A program made the translations under genes and the position numbers. A DNA stretch of 64,000 bases from Ohtaekwangia sp. (lineage in GTDB: Bacteria > Bacteroidota > Bacteroidia > Cytophagales > Cyclobacteriaceae): contig JAJNPV010000042.1 of the NCBI GenBank assembly GCA_021155195.1, positions 434,001-498,000 of the forward strand, in the 5' to 3' direction. Positions 1-10,355 of this stretch are shown here, piece after piece; position 1 is the stretch's first letter; each line of letters begins with the position of its first letter. A model generated the notes under the pieces. The model made no database searches and was not told where the DNA came from. It saw only the letters and a program-made list of their open reading frames with translations.

Positions 1-1
1 A

Positions 2-2314
2 ATGTCGCGCTTGTATCAGTTTGAGACGAATCTTTCTCTTACCGGTGCCAATGCAGATTATCGTTCAATGATTAAGCCTTCACAAGAAGGATTAGTGGTA
101 GCTCAGATTTATAATATTCTAACCGGCAACGGAGTGAAGAGCATCGATAAGATTGCTCATCTTGAAAAAGCAGCCAATGAACTGAAAGCCAACGCAGGCA
201 AAGCCTTGGTAGTGTGTGGTTCAAATGATAAGTCAGTACAGGTTGTAGTTAATGCGATCAACAATTTATTGGGTAGCTATGGAACTACCATTCTTCCTGG
301 TTCTCCGGTTAATTTCCGTCAGGGAAATGACGAAGAGATGGCTGCTTTTGTAACAGATCTACAAGGAGGAAAAGTAGATGGAGTAATTTTTTATAATTGT
401 AATCCGGTTTACGATCATCCGAAAGGAGATGCTATTGCTGCTTCGTTGAAAAAGCTAACCCTTTCAGTTTCAACGTCATCAACTCCTGACGAAACGGCTT
501 CAGCTTCTGGTTTAATAGCACCAGATCATCATTATTTAGAGTCATGGAATGACGCTGAGCCTAAAGTAAATTCATTTAGTCTTTCGCAACCTGCTATCTC
601 GCCATTGTTCAAAACAAGACAAGCACAAGAGAGTTTCTTGGTGTGGGCCGGAGAAAGTAATACTGAGTATTTCTCTTTTGTTCAACAATATTGGAGGAAC
701 AGATTCTATTCAGCAGCGACTGGAGATTTCCAGAGTTTCTGGGATAAATGTTTGTATGACGGTGTATTGGATGTAAGTTCTGAACCGGCATCCTACTCCT
801 TTGCGGGAAATGTGGAGGGCGCATTAGCTGCTATAGCTTCAACCTACAAAGCATCTAACAGCGGCCTTGAACTTGCTATCTACGAAAGTTATGGAGTAGG
901 AAATGGTTCGCAAGCAAACAATCCATTACTACAAGAATTACCAGACCCTATCACAAAAGCAACCTGGGATCATTACATTACTATTTCACTTACTGATGCA
1001 ACTGCACTTGGAATCGAAAATGATGCAGAAGGTCGCACTCAGTTAGTTAACCTTACTGCAAATGGAAAAACAGTTACCGTAGCTGCCTTGGTTCAACCCG
1101 GTCAGGCATTTGGTACAGTAGGTATTGCATTAGGATATGGCCGTACCAAAGTGGGTAAGGTAGGCGAGAATATTGGTGCCAATGCCTATCCATTACTTAC
1201 CTCAGGAGAAACAATAGGCTTTAGCGTATTAAGCGGAGTAAAAGTTGAGAAGACTGATGAGAAGTTCCAATTAGCACAAACTCAAATTCATCAGACCTAC
1301 ATGGGTCGTGAGAATGTGATTCAGGAATCATTGCTTTCAGACTATAACGAAAACCCAGAGCATTGGAATGAAAGATCTGCTAAAGTAACCAAGTGGAATG
1401 AAAAGGTAGAACCTGCCACACTTAGTTTGTGGAAAGGTCATGAGTACAAGAACCATCATTGGGGAATGTCGATCGACTTAAACACGTGTACTGGTTGTGG
1501 CTCATGTGTGGTAGCTTGTAACGTAGAGAACAACGTTTCAATTGTAGGAAAGCAAGAGGTAATCAACCGCAGGGAAATGCATTGGTTACGCATCGATCGT
1601 TACTATACAAGCGAAGCAAAGCCAGAGAATTATAAGGAGGCAGAAATCGCTTCTGAAAATCCTGAAGTTGTGTTTCAACCTATGTTGTGCCAGCATTGCA
1701 ATAATGCACCGTGCGAAACAGTATGTCCGGTAGCAGCAACAACGCACAGCACAGAAGGATTAAATCAAATGACCTATAACCGTTGCATTGGCACACGTTA
1801 TTGCGCCAACAACTGTCCTTATAAAGTAAGACGATTCAACTGGTTTAAATACCACGATAACCAACAGTTTCAACAAAGCAACCCTGCGATGAATACCGAT
1901 ATAGGGCGCATGGTGTTAAATCCGGATGTTACGGTTCGTTCACGTGGAGTAATGGAAAAATGTTCATTCTGTGTGCAACGCATTCAGTCTGGGAAACTTA
2001 ACGCTAAGCGCGAAAGAAGAACGGTAAAAGATGGTGAAGTAGTTACCGCATGTCAGGCAGCGTGTTCAACCGGGGCTATTGTGTTTGGTGATATGAACGA
2101 TACCGAAAGCAAAATCAGTAAGTTGTTACAAATCGATCATTACAAAATGGTGAAGAACGAAGACGGTAAAGAGGAGAAAGTGTTCAACTATGGTATTGAT
2201 AAGAAATATAACAATCCACGGGCTTACCGGGTGTTGGAGGAAATTGGCGTAAAACCAAATATTTTCTATCTGACTAAAATCAGAAACAAAGACAAAGTAA
2301 AAGAGAACGCATAG
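2..2314 (+). CDS. actB: Alternative complex III iron-sulfur subunit ActB (5' partial)
   Basis: This is the C-terminal 770 residues of ActB, the large molybdopterin-oxidoreductase-like and iron-sulfur subunit of the menaquinol:cytochrome c oxidoreductase ACIII. The frame is open at the window edge, and the first Met sits inside the usual ActB stretch SRLYxxExxxSLTGANAD, so the true start is upstream (family length is about 1000 residues). The N-terminal part resembles a molybdopterin enzyme fold; in the known family this domain carries no cofactor. The ferredoxin-like module begins at Cys496 (CTGCGSC then C506) and continues with CQHCNNAPCETVCP, CIGTRYCANNCP and CSFCVQRI...CQAACSTGA. That supplies the cysteine groups for four clusters (three 4Fe-4S and one 3Fe-4S in characterised ACIII). 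It is followed 33 bases later by actC, and actA is expected just upstream of the window. Confidence 0.95.
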   Translation: MSRLYQFETNLSLTGANADYRSMIKPSQEGLVVAQIYNILTGNGVKSIDKIAHLEKAANELKANAGKALVVCGSNDKSVQVVVNAINNLLGSYGTTILPGSPVNFRQGNDEEMAAFVTDLQGGKVDGVIFYNCNPVYDHPKGDAIAASLKKLTLSVSTSSTPDETASASGLIAPDHHYLESWNDAEPKVNSFSLSQPAISPLFKTRQAQESFLVWAGESNTEYFSFVQQYWRNRFYSAATGDFQSFWDKCLYDGVLDVSSEPASYSFAGNVEGALAAIASTYKASNSGLELAIYESYGVGNGSQANNPLLQELPDPITKATWDHYITISLTDATALGIENDAEGRTQLVNLTANGKTVTVAALVQPGQAFGTVGIALGYGRTKVGKVGENIGANAYPLLTSGETIGFSVLSGVKVEKTDEKFQLAQTQIHQTYMGRENVIQESLLSDYNENPEHWNERSAKVTKWNEKVEPATLSLWKGHEYKNHHWGMSIDLNTCTGCGSCVVACNVENNVSIVGKQEVINRREMHWLRIDRYYTSEAKPENYKEAEIASENPEVVFQPMLCQHCNNAPCETVCPVAATTHSTEGLNQMTYNRCIGTRYCANNCPYKVRRFNWFKYHDNQQFQQSNPAMNTDIGRMVLNPDVTVRSRGVMEKCSFCVQRIQSGKLNAKRERRTVKDGEVVTACQAACSTGAIVFGDMNDTESKISKLLQIDHYKMVKNEDGKEEKVFNYGIDKKYNNPRAYRVLEEIGVKPNIFYLTKIRNKDKVKENA

Positions 2315-2347
2315 TTTTTAGAATAAGGAATTGATACGAAACTGAGT

Positions 2348-3721
<1,374 letters not shown>

Positions 3722-3722
3722 T

Positions 3723-4250
3723 ATGAGTAACACGAGCGAAAAGTATTTAGTAGGCATATTTGATGATGAGGATATATTGCTTCATGGTGTAGAAGGCATT
3801 CGTGAGAAAGGCGTAAAGATTCATGAGGTATATTCACCGTTTCCTGTGCATGGATTGGATGAGGTGCTGGGATATAAGCGCACTCGCTTACCAATTGCTG
3901 CATTCTTATTTGGAATGACAGGTACTTCCCTTGCCTTAACCATGCAAATCTGGATGTTGGGTTTTGATTGGCCTATGATTATTGGGGGTAAGAACTTTGT
4001 CTCGTTGCCGCCTTTCATTCCGGTAACCTTTGAATTAACTGTGTTATTATCTGCTTTAGGCATGGTAGCAACATTCTTTATCGTAAGCGATATGAAGCCT
4101 TATAAAAAGCCGCGTACGTTTGACTTACGCAGCACAGATGATAAGCACGTAATGGCCATTGATCTGGCCTCTAATAAATTAAGTAAGGATGACATTAGTC
4201 GCATCTTAAAAGATAACGGAGCATCAGAAGTAAATGAAAAGAATTTTTAA
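3723..4250 (+). CDS. actD: ACIII subunit ActD (DUF3341)
   Basis: A 175-residue protein matching DUF3341, the ActD subunit of ACIII. The N-terminal domain begins KYLVGIFDDEDILLHGVEGIREKG, split here only by description: a soluble alpha/beta part of about 55 residues. Two membrane helices follow (about 58-82 and 95-122, RLPIAAFLFGMTGTSLAL and ELTVLLSALGMVATFFIV), then a charged tail. In known ACIII structures ActD braces the membrane subunits and binds no redox cofactor. The start codon lies one base after the actC stop. The downstream gene actE begins immediately after the ActD stop when its internal ATG is used. Confidence 0.92.
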   Translation: MSNTSEKYLVGIFDDEDILLHGVEGIREKGVKIHEVYSPFPVHGLDEVLGYKRTRLPIAAFLFGMTGTSLALTMQIWMLGFDWPMIIGGKNFVSLPPFIPVTFELTVLLSALGMVATFFIVSDMKPYKKPRTFDLRSTDDKHVMAIDLASNKLSKDDISRILKDNGASEVNEKNF

Positions 4251-4251
4251 C

Positions 4252-4881
4252 ATGAGCATACGTTTTATACAAGTTAGTTTAGTGAGTGTGGCAACTGCCG
4301 CCTTGCTGGTCGGTTGCAAAGCCGGTGGTGATAATCCTGGTAGAGAGTATGCTCCCAATATGTATCACTCGGTGGCATATGAGCCACTCACTCAAATCAA
4401 AGATAAAGAAGCCGGAATGTGGGTAAGTTCTTTGGACAATGGAAGAGGAGAATATTACAACTCCAATGATTACAATCCCTATGGAATGAACATGCGCCTG
4501 CCGGTGCCGAACACGGTTCGCAGAAATGCAAATGGTTGGTTGCCTTACCGGGGTGTTAATGATACTACTGGATTACGATTAGCAAATAAATTGGTTAATC
4601 CGTACGAAGCTACTCCGGCAATTTTAGCTCAAGGAAAAATGTTGTATGAAATTAACTGCAAGCATTGCCATGGAGCCAAAGGGGCGGGTGATGGATTAGT
4701 AGCGGATAAATATCCAGGGGTTGCTAACTTAACAGGTGATGCAATCAAAGGTGTTTCTGAAGGTCATATCTTTCATGTGATTACCTACGGAAAAGGATTG
4801 ATGGGTTCACATGGATCGCAAGTGAATGACGAAGAGCGTTGGAAAATCGCCAAATACGTGAAACAATTGCAAACGAATTAA
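4252..4881 (+). CDS. actE: ACIII monoheme cytochrome c lipoprotein ActE
   Basis: A 209-residue lipoprotein cytochrome c. I chose the ATG at 4252 because it gives a clean lipoprotein signal (MSIRFIQ... with lipobox LLVGC, Cys22) and does not overlap actD; an in-frame ATG at 4234 would overlap actD by 17 bases. The heme c site is CKHCH (Cys136, Cys139, His140), with Met184 in GKGLMGSHG as the probable second axial ligand. ActE is the monoheme electron-transfer subunit of ACIII and passes electrons towards the cytochrome oxidase encoded just downstream. It is anchored by a lipid on the periplasmic side. The Cys-plus-heme arrangement and gene order make the call secure. Confidence 0.93.
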   Translation: MSIRFIQVSLVSVATAALLVGCKAGGDNPGREYAPNMYHSVAYEPLTQIKDKEAGMWVSSLDNGRGEYYNSNDYNPYGMNMRLPVPNTVRRNANGWLPYRGVNDTTGLRLANKLVNPYEATPAILAQGKMLYEINCKHCHGAKGAGDGLVADKYPGVANLTGDAIKGVSEGHIFHVITYGKGLMGSHGSQVNDEERWKIAKYVKQLQTN

Positions 4882-4903
4882 TACTTACTAGATATCAAAC
4901 CAC

Positions 4904-6253
4904 ATGGTAGCGGACGAACAGTATATTTTTAAGCCAGAAACAAAACGGAGTATTTTCATTCTGTTGGGTGTTGGTATTCTTTTCTTTGTAATTGGTGTAT
5001 TCATGGCTATGAACGCAGGCGATCATGGTGCTGCCGAAGGTCATCATGCTTCTGCAGAGATTTCTAAAAGTCTTGTTGCCAGTACGGAGCCTGCTAGTGA
5101 AGGAGCAGGCGAGGGCGAGCATCACGCAGAAACTCCTATCTGGTTGAAAAAGATTTATACCTCCCTTTGGCAAAACAACGTGTTCTTTACAGGCATGGGC
5201 CTTATCGGTTTATTTTTTGTTGCCATTCAGTATGCTGCACAGGCCGGTTGGTCTGCTCCAATCAAACGTATTCCATTAGCTATGGGGCAATGGATTCCGA
5301 TCTCAGGTATTTTGATGCTTGGTCTTTGGTTTCTGGTAAAGGGTGATGTATTCCATTGGACACACCATAGTCTTTATGTAGAAGGCACGGAAGAGTTTGA
5401 CGAAGTATTAAATGCAAAAAGTTCTTACTTTTTTTGGCTTGGATCTAAAGGTGGCTTTCCTACTTTTTATATACTAAGAATGGTTTTGTTCTTTGGTTTG
5501 TGGTATTGGTTCTTCACTGTCATCAAAAAGAAAATGTTGGCTGAGGATATTGAAGGCGGAACATCTCATTGGTTAGGAGCCAGAAAGTGGTCTGCAATCT
5601 TTTTGGTATTCTTTGGATACAGTTCATCGGTAGCTGCCTGGGACTGGGTAATGAGCATTGACCCACATTGGTTCAGCACCATGTTTGGATGGTATGTGTT
5701 CGCTAGCTGGTGGGTAGCGGGATTAGCGATGATCACGTTAATCGTTGTAAACCTGAAAGAGCAGGGTTATCTGAAAATGGTAAATGCGAATCACCTGCAC
5801 GATCTTGGTAAATTCATTTTTGCATTCAGTATTTTCTGGACGTACATCTGGTTTAGTCAGTTCATGTTGATTTATTATGCAAACATTCCTGAAGAGACAG
5901 TGTATTTCATACAAAGAATTAAGAATGCACCGTATTCCTGGATCTTCTATTTGAATCTGATTTTAAACTTTGTGTTGCCGTTCTTGTTATTAATGACACG
6001 TGATGCCAAGCGGCATATGTCGATGTTGAAAGTAGTTTGCCCGATCGTAATTGTGGGGCACTGGTTCGACTTTTACAACATGGTAACACCGGGAGTTATG
6101 CAATACAATGGTGGCTTAGGATTTTTAGAAATAGGATTGGCCTTTATTTTCTGTGCTGCATTCCTGCTGGTATCCTTAAGTGCACTTTCTAAAATGCCGT
6201 TGGTGGCAAAGAACGACCCCATGATGGAGGAGAGTTTAAATCACCACATTTAA
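4904..6253 (+). CDS. actF: ACIII membrane subunit ActF
   Basis: A 449-residue polytopic protein, the ActF subunit of ACIII and a distant homologue of ActC, with about ten hydrophobic helices. An N-terminal helix (residues 15-38) is followed by a His/Glu-rich extramembrane segment (about 40-75) that is low in complexity. Later segments such as SSVAAWDWVMSIDPHWFSTM and GWYVFASWWVAGLAM are characteristic of the family's quinone:cytochrome c oxidoreductase membrane subunit. It ends 26 bases before coxB, so the reductase and oxidase genes are arranged as one operon. In several bacteria such linkage accompanies physical supercomplex formation. Confidence 0.93.
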   Translation: MVADEQYIFKPETKRSIFILLGVGILFFVIGVFMAMNAGDHGAAEGHHASAEISKSLVASTEPASEGAGEGEHHAETPIWLKKIYTSLWQNNVFFTGMGLIGLFFVAIQYAAQAGWSAPIKRIPLAMGQWIPISGILMLGLWFLVKGDVFHWTHHSLYVEGTEEFDEVLNAKSSYFFWLGSKGGFPTFYILRMVLFFGLWYWFFTVIKKKMLAEDIEGGTSHWLGARKWSAIFLVFFGYSSSVAAWDWVMSIDPHWFSTMFGWYVFASWWVAGLAMITLIVVNLKEQGYLKMVNANHLHDLGKFIFAFSIFWTYIWFSQFMLIYYANIPEETVYFIQRIKNAPYSWIFYLNLILNFVLPFLLLMTRDAKRHMSMLKVVCPIVIVGHWFDFYNMVTPGVMQYNGGLGFLEIGLAFIFCAAFLLVSLSALSKMPLVAKNDPMMEESLNHHI

Positions 6254-6279
6254 TTTGAAACGCTGAATAAAGAAAACGT

Positions 6280-7368
6280 ATGATGAGTTTGATAATCGGT
6301 TTAGGGGTAGTATTGGTTCTGGCCATTCTCTACCTGATTTTCAGGATCGGAAATCTGGTGGAGTTGGTGAAAGGGAAAAAGGACGATGATGGTTCTACAT
6401 GGAATACGATCAATGCATACTTGATGCTTTTCTTCATGATTGGCGGCTTGGGTTGGTTCTTCTGGTACTCATACGTTCATTTTGAAGGCTACACATTACC
6501 TGTTGCTTCTGAGCATGGTGCATTAACAGATTATCTTTTCTGGGTAACCATGGCGGTAACGGTGGTTGCGTTTGCCATTATTTTCATTATCATGTTTTGG
6601 TTCACGTTTAAGTATCGTTATGAAGAAGGAAGAAAGGCAGCCTTCTTTGCAGATGATCATAAACTTGAAATTGCATGGACGGTAGTTCCGGCTATTGTGT
6701 TGGCGCTTTTAATTTTCAGTGGGTTGAAAGCCTGGAATGACATTACCGGACCTGCTTCAAAGGAAGCAGTAGTAATTGAATTGGTGGGTCAACAATTTTT
6801 GTGGACTGCACGCTATCCAGGTGTGAAGGATAAGCAACTTGGAAAGCATAATTATAAAATGATTGATGCCTCTAATGAGTTTGGGTTGGATTTGAGTGAC
6901 AAAAACACCTATGATGATTTTAAATCCCTTGAATTACATTTACCAAAAGGTCAGGAAGTTCAGTTGATGATTCGGGCAAAAGATGTGTTGCACAGCGTGT
7001 TTCTTCCGCACTTTCGTGTGAAGATGGATGCAGTGCCGGGTATGTACACCACCTTCAAGTTTATTCCAACCAAATCAACGGCTGACATGCGCACTGAAAC
7101 GGGCAATCCAAATTTCAATTATGAGATGGCTTGTACAGAGATCTGTGGAAGAGGACATTTCTCCATGCGATTTCCGGTATTCGTTCATGATACGTTCGAG
7201 GATTATGAAAAGTGGATGACTTCTCAGGAAGCCTGGTTGAAGCTGAATCCTGATTATTTAAAACGAGTTCCGGTAGAGTTAAGAGAAGCGGCAATTATAA
7301 AAGCAGGTATACCAATGGATAGTCGGGAGGCAATTCTGGCTGCACCTGTTACTGTTACATCAAACTAA
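6280..7368 (+). CDS. coxB: Cytochrome c oxidase subunit II
   Basis: A 362-residue CuA-carrying subunit of a heme-copper oxidase. An extra N-terminal hydrophobic helix (residues 2-24) precedes the usual membrane helices (about 45-65, 85-112 and 125-148). The periplasmic cupredoxin domain then carries the CuA ligands: His238 in VLHSVFLPH and the motif CTEICGRGHFSM, with Cys285, Cys289, His293 and Met296. No cytochrome c domain is fused to the C terminus, so electrons probably arrive from ActE or a soluble cytochrome c. ATG codons at 6280 and 6283 are both usable. Confidence 0.95.
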   Translation: MMSLIIGLGVVLVLAILYLIFRIGNLVELVKGKKDDDGSTWNTINAYLMLFFMIGGLGWFFWYSYVHFEGYTLPVASEHGALTDYLFWVTMAVTVVAFAIIFIIMFWFTFKYRYEEGRKAAFFADDHKLEIAWTVVPAIVLALLIFSGLKAWNDITGPASKEAVVIELVGQQFLWTARYPGVKDKQLGKHNYKMIDASNEFGLDLSDKNTYDDFKSLELHLPKGQEVQLMIRAKDVLHSVFLPHFRVKMDAVPGMYTTFKFIPTKSTADMRTETGNPNFNYEMACTEICGRGHFSMRFPVFVHDTFEDYEKWMTSQEAWLKLNPDYLKRVPVELREAAIIKAGIPMDSREAILAAPVTVTSN

Positions 7369-7381
7369 GATATTTAGAATC

Positions 7382-9247
7382 ATGGCACATAATAACACGA
7401 CAGAACATCACGATGACCACGGACATAACCATGAACATCATGGTAATTTCTGGACGAATTATGTTTTCTCTGAAGATCATAAAGTAATTGCCAAGCAATT
7501 CCTGATAACAGGTATGGCGTGGGCACTTATTGGTGGTACGCTTTCCGTTTTATTTAGATTACAACTAGGTTTTCCAAATGCAGATTTGTCATGGTTGAAG
7601 CCAATCTTGGGTGGCTGGTTAACGCCAGAAGGAAAGATTGATCCTGAATTTTATTTGGCTTTAGTGACCATGCATGGAACCATCATGGTGTTTTTCGTAC
7701 TCACAGCCGGCTTGAGTGGAACGTTCAGTAACTTCTTGATTCCACTTCAAATTGGAGCACGAGACATGGCCAGCGGATTCATGAACATGCTTTCATACTG
7801 GTTCTTCTTTCTATCCAGTTGTATCATGTTTACTTCCTTGTTTATATCCACGGGTCCGGCTTCTGGAGGTTGGGTAATTTATCCTCCGCTCAGCGCATTG
7901 CCGCAAGCGATGCAAGGTTCGGGGTTGGGTATGACGTTGTGGTTAGTGGCCATGGTATTCTTTATAGTGAGTTCATTACTGGGAAGCATCAACTACATCA
8001 CTACTGTTATCAACATGCGCACAAAAGGCATGTCATTTACTAAGATGCCATTAACTATCTGGGCATTTTTCTTTACTGCAATTATTGGAATACTTTCTTT
8101 CCCGGTTCTTTTTGCAGCAGCACTGTTATTAGTATTCGATCGTAGTTTTGGTACGAGTTTTTACTTATCAGACATTTATATTGGTGGCGAAGCGTTACCA
8201 AATCAAGGTGGTAGCCCAATTTTATTCCAGCACTTATTCTGGTTCTTAGGTCACCCGGAAGTATACATCGTGTTGTTACCGGCACTCGGAATTACTTCTG
8301 AGATCATTGCTACCAATTCGCGCAAGCCAATTTTTGGATACAAAGCAATGGTAGGATCTATGTTGTTCATCGCAATTTTATCATTCGTGGTATGGGCGCA
8401 CCATATGTTCGTAACCGGTATGAACCCTTTCTTAGGTTCAATCTTTACGTTACTTACGCTGATCATTGCGGTACCTTCGGCAGTAAAAATCTTTAACTAT
8501 GTAACAACGCTTTGGAAAGGAAATATCAAATTCACCGCTGCGATGTTGTTTTCGATCGGTCTTGTATCTTTCTTTTTAACAGGTGGTATTACGGGTATTT
8601 TTCTGGGTAATTCAGCCATCGATATTCAACTTCATGATACTTATTTTGTGGTAGCTCACTTTCACCTGGTAATGGGTAGTGCATCGTTCTTTGGCATGGT
8701 GGCCGGTGTGTACCACTGGTTCCCCAAAATGTTTGGCCGCATGATGAACGAGAAGTTGGGCTATGTTCACTTCTGGTTCACATTTGTTGGGGTGTATCTT
8801 GTGTTCTTCCCAATGCATTACATTGGTATCGCAGGTTTCCCCAGAAGGTATTATAGCTGGACTAACTTTGAGACCTTCAGTGGATTTGCTGATCTAAACA
8901 TGTTAGTGAGTATTGCTGCGATTATGACGCTATCGGCTCAATTCATTTTCTTGTTCAATTTCATCTACAGTATTTTCAGAGGTAAGCAAGCCTCTGCCAA
9001 TCCATGGAATTCAACTACGTTAGAGTGGACAACACCAAGACTTCCCGGACACGGTAATTGGCCTGGAGAAATTCCAACCGTGTATCGTTGGCCATATGAT
9101 TACAGCAAGCCTGGATCTAAGGAGGATTTTATTCCACAGCATATTCCTTATTCTGAAACTCCTGAGTCAAACTTGCCACATGAGAATGAACTCATTAAGT
9201 TAGAGATGAGTGAGGATGCCATTGTAATTGAGGAAAATAAGCATTAA
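7382..9247 (+). CDS. coxA: Cytochrome c oxidase subunit I
   Basis: A 621-residue heme-copper oxidase catalytic subunit with at least 12 membrane helices and a His-rich N terminus (repeated HH/DHGHNHEHH within residues 8-22). The hallmark motifs are present: WFLGHPEVYIVLLP with the CuB histidine and cross-linked tyrosine near residues 285-295, the HH pair in VVWAHHMFVTGMNPF near residue 340, and HDTYFVVAHFHLVMG near 419-432 with the heme a and a3 histidine ligands. The C-terminal tail (WTTPRLPGHGNWPGEIPTVY) is of the Bacteroidota type. It reduces oxygen to water with proton pumping in the inner membrane. It lies 13 bases after coxB; a 69-base gap with a strong inverted repeat separates it from ctaA. 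Confidence 0.96.
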   Translation: MAHNNTTEHHDDHGHNHEHHGNFWTNYVFSEDHKVIAKQFLITGMAWALIGGTLSVLFRLQLGFPNADLSWLKPILGGWLTPEGKIDPEFYLALVTMHGTIMVFFVLTAGLSGTFSNFLIPLQIGARDMASGFMNMLSYWFFFLSSCIMFTSLFISTGPASGGWVIYPPLSALPQAMQGSGLGMTLWLVAMVFFIVSSLLGSINYITTVINMRTKGMSFTKMPLTIWAFFFTAIIGILSFPVLFAAALLLVFDRSFGTSFYLSDIYIGGEALPNQGGSPILFQHLFWFLGHPEVYIVLLPALGITSEIIATNSRKPIFGYKAMVGSMLFIAILSFVVWAHHMFVTGMNPFLGSIFTLLTLIIAVPSAVKIFNYVTTLWKGNIKFTAAMLFSIGLVSFFLTGGITGIFLGNSAIDIQLHDTYFVVAHFHLVMGSASFFGMVAGVYHWFPKMFGRMMNEKLGYVHFWFTFVGVYLVFFPMHYIGIAGFPRRYYSWTNFETFSGFADLNMLVSIAAIMTLSAQFIFLFNFIYSIFRGKQASANPWNSTTLEWTTPRLPGHGNWPGEIPTVYRWPYDYSKPGSKEDFIPQHIPYSETPESNLPHENELIKLEMSEDAIVIEENKH

Positions 9248-9251
9248 TCAT

Positions 9252-9309
9252 ATTCAAATTAGAAACTCAAAATTGACGTTCAATCAATCTTGAGTTTTGA
9301 ACTTTGAAT
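9252..9309 (+). repeat. Large imperfect inverted repeat between coxA and ctaA
   Basis: Nested complementary arms fill the 69-base gap: attcaaa (9252-9258) with tttgaat (9303-9309), aaactcaa (9263-9270) with ttgagttt (9290-9297), and attga with tcaat near the loop. There is no long T-tract, so it is more likely an mRNA processing or attenuation hairpin that uncouples structural oxidase genes from assembly genes than a full terminator. That role is inference. Confidence 0.55.
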
Positions 9310-9316
9310 TATCTAA

Positions 9317-10354
9317 ATGGACGAATTTAAGGCAGCGACCAAACGATTCAGAAAGCTCTGCTTCTCAACGTTGGTCGCTGTTTATTTTTTGATACTTGTT
9401 GGAGGCATTGTACGCACCACAGGTTCAGGTATGGGGTGTCCCGATTGGCCCAAATGTTTTGGAACCTGGGTTCCGCCTACTTCCATCATTCAATTACCAG
9501 CCGACTACAAAGAAACCTTTGCTGAGTTCCGGGATAAGAAGAACAAAAAATTTGCGCGATATCTTTCAACCTTTGGCTTTGTAAAAACAGCTCAAGCGAT
9601 TTTAACAGATGAATCGATTTTAGTGGAAGCAGATTTCAATCCGGTTAAAACATGGATTGAATATGCAAACAGAGTTGTTGGAGTAGTGATTGGATTCTTA
9701 ATCATAGGGGTGTTTATTCTGTCATTAAAATTCCGAATTCCACGACCTTCATTCTTTTGGCTCTCCTTACTGACATTAATCACAGTGATCGTGCAAGGTT
9801 GGTTTGGCTCGATCGTAGTCTCCACCAACCTCACTTCCTGGACAATCACAATTCACATGCTATTGGCTTTTGTGTTGGTGGGCTTGCTGATATGGCTTTA
9901 TGCTAACAGTGGGGAAGAACAACCCATTGGTGCTACAAAAGGAATGAAATGGATAGTACTTGCATGCATGTTTGTGCTGGTTGTGCAAGTGTTATTTGGC
10001 ACTCAGGTGAGGGCTGCGATCGATCAAGTTGCAGCTCTTAAAGTCCCGCGCCAAAATTGGATTTCAGAAGTGTGGAAAGAATTTTTTGTTCATCGTTCAT
10101 TTTCATGGCTAGTGGTAATTATAAACGGCATTTTGGTGTTTCGATTAGTGAAAACTAGCGGTCGGAATCCTTTAACTATAAGCCTGATCGTGTTAATTTT
10201 GCTCAACTTATTGACGGGTGCAGGAATGGCTTATTTCGCAGTACCTGCAGCGCTTCAGCCGATTCATTTGCTGGTGGCTACCGTTACATTTGGGATTCAG
10301 TTTCTAGTGTATTTAAGGCTCAATACAAGCCAGTCAATTGTGTTAAATAGGTAA
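9317..10354 (+). CDS. ctaA: Heme A synthase (COX15/CtaA family)
   Basis: A 345-residue membrane protein of the COX15/CtaA family, which oxidises the C8 methyl group of heme O to give heme A. The N-terminal signature VGGIVRTTGSGMGCPDWPKCFG (around residues 29-50) is the usual one for this family. Later helices carry histidines at typical positions (for example TIHMLLAFV, FFVHRSFSWLV and LQPIHLLVATVTFG). Eight helices are expected and about eight hydrophobic stretches are seen. It ends one base before ctaB, so the heme O and heme A steps are coupled in one transcript with the oxidase they serve. Confidence 0.94.
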   Translation: MDEFKAATKRFRKLCFSTLVAVYFLILVGGIVRTTGSGMGCPDWPKCFGTWVPPTSIIQLPADYKETFAEFRDKKNKKFARYLSTFGFVKTAQAILTDESILVEADFNPVKTWIEYANRVVGVVIGFLIIGVFILSLKFRIPRPSFFWLSLLTLITVIVQGWFGSIVVSTNLTSWTITIHMLLAFVLVGLLIWLYANSGEEQPIGATKGMKWIVLACMFVLVVQVLFGTQVRAAIDQVAALKVPRQNWISEVWKEFFVHRSFSWLVVIINGILVFRLVKTSGRNPLTISLIVLILLNLLTGAGMAYFAVPAALQPIHLLVATVTFGIQFLVYLRLNTSQSIVLNR

Positions 10355-10355
10355 T

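Noticed and set aside
2..2314. ActB as a complete 770-residue protein
   Set aside because: The first Met lies inside a conserved internal segment and the frame is open to the window edge.
4234..4251. Upstream ATG for actE
   Set aside because: It overlaps actD and places extra residues before a complete lipoprotein signal that starts at 4252.
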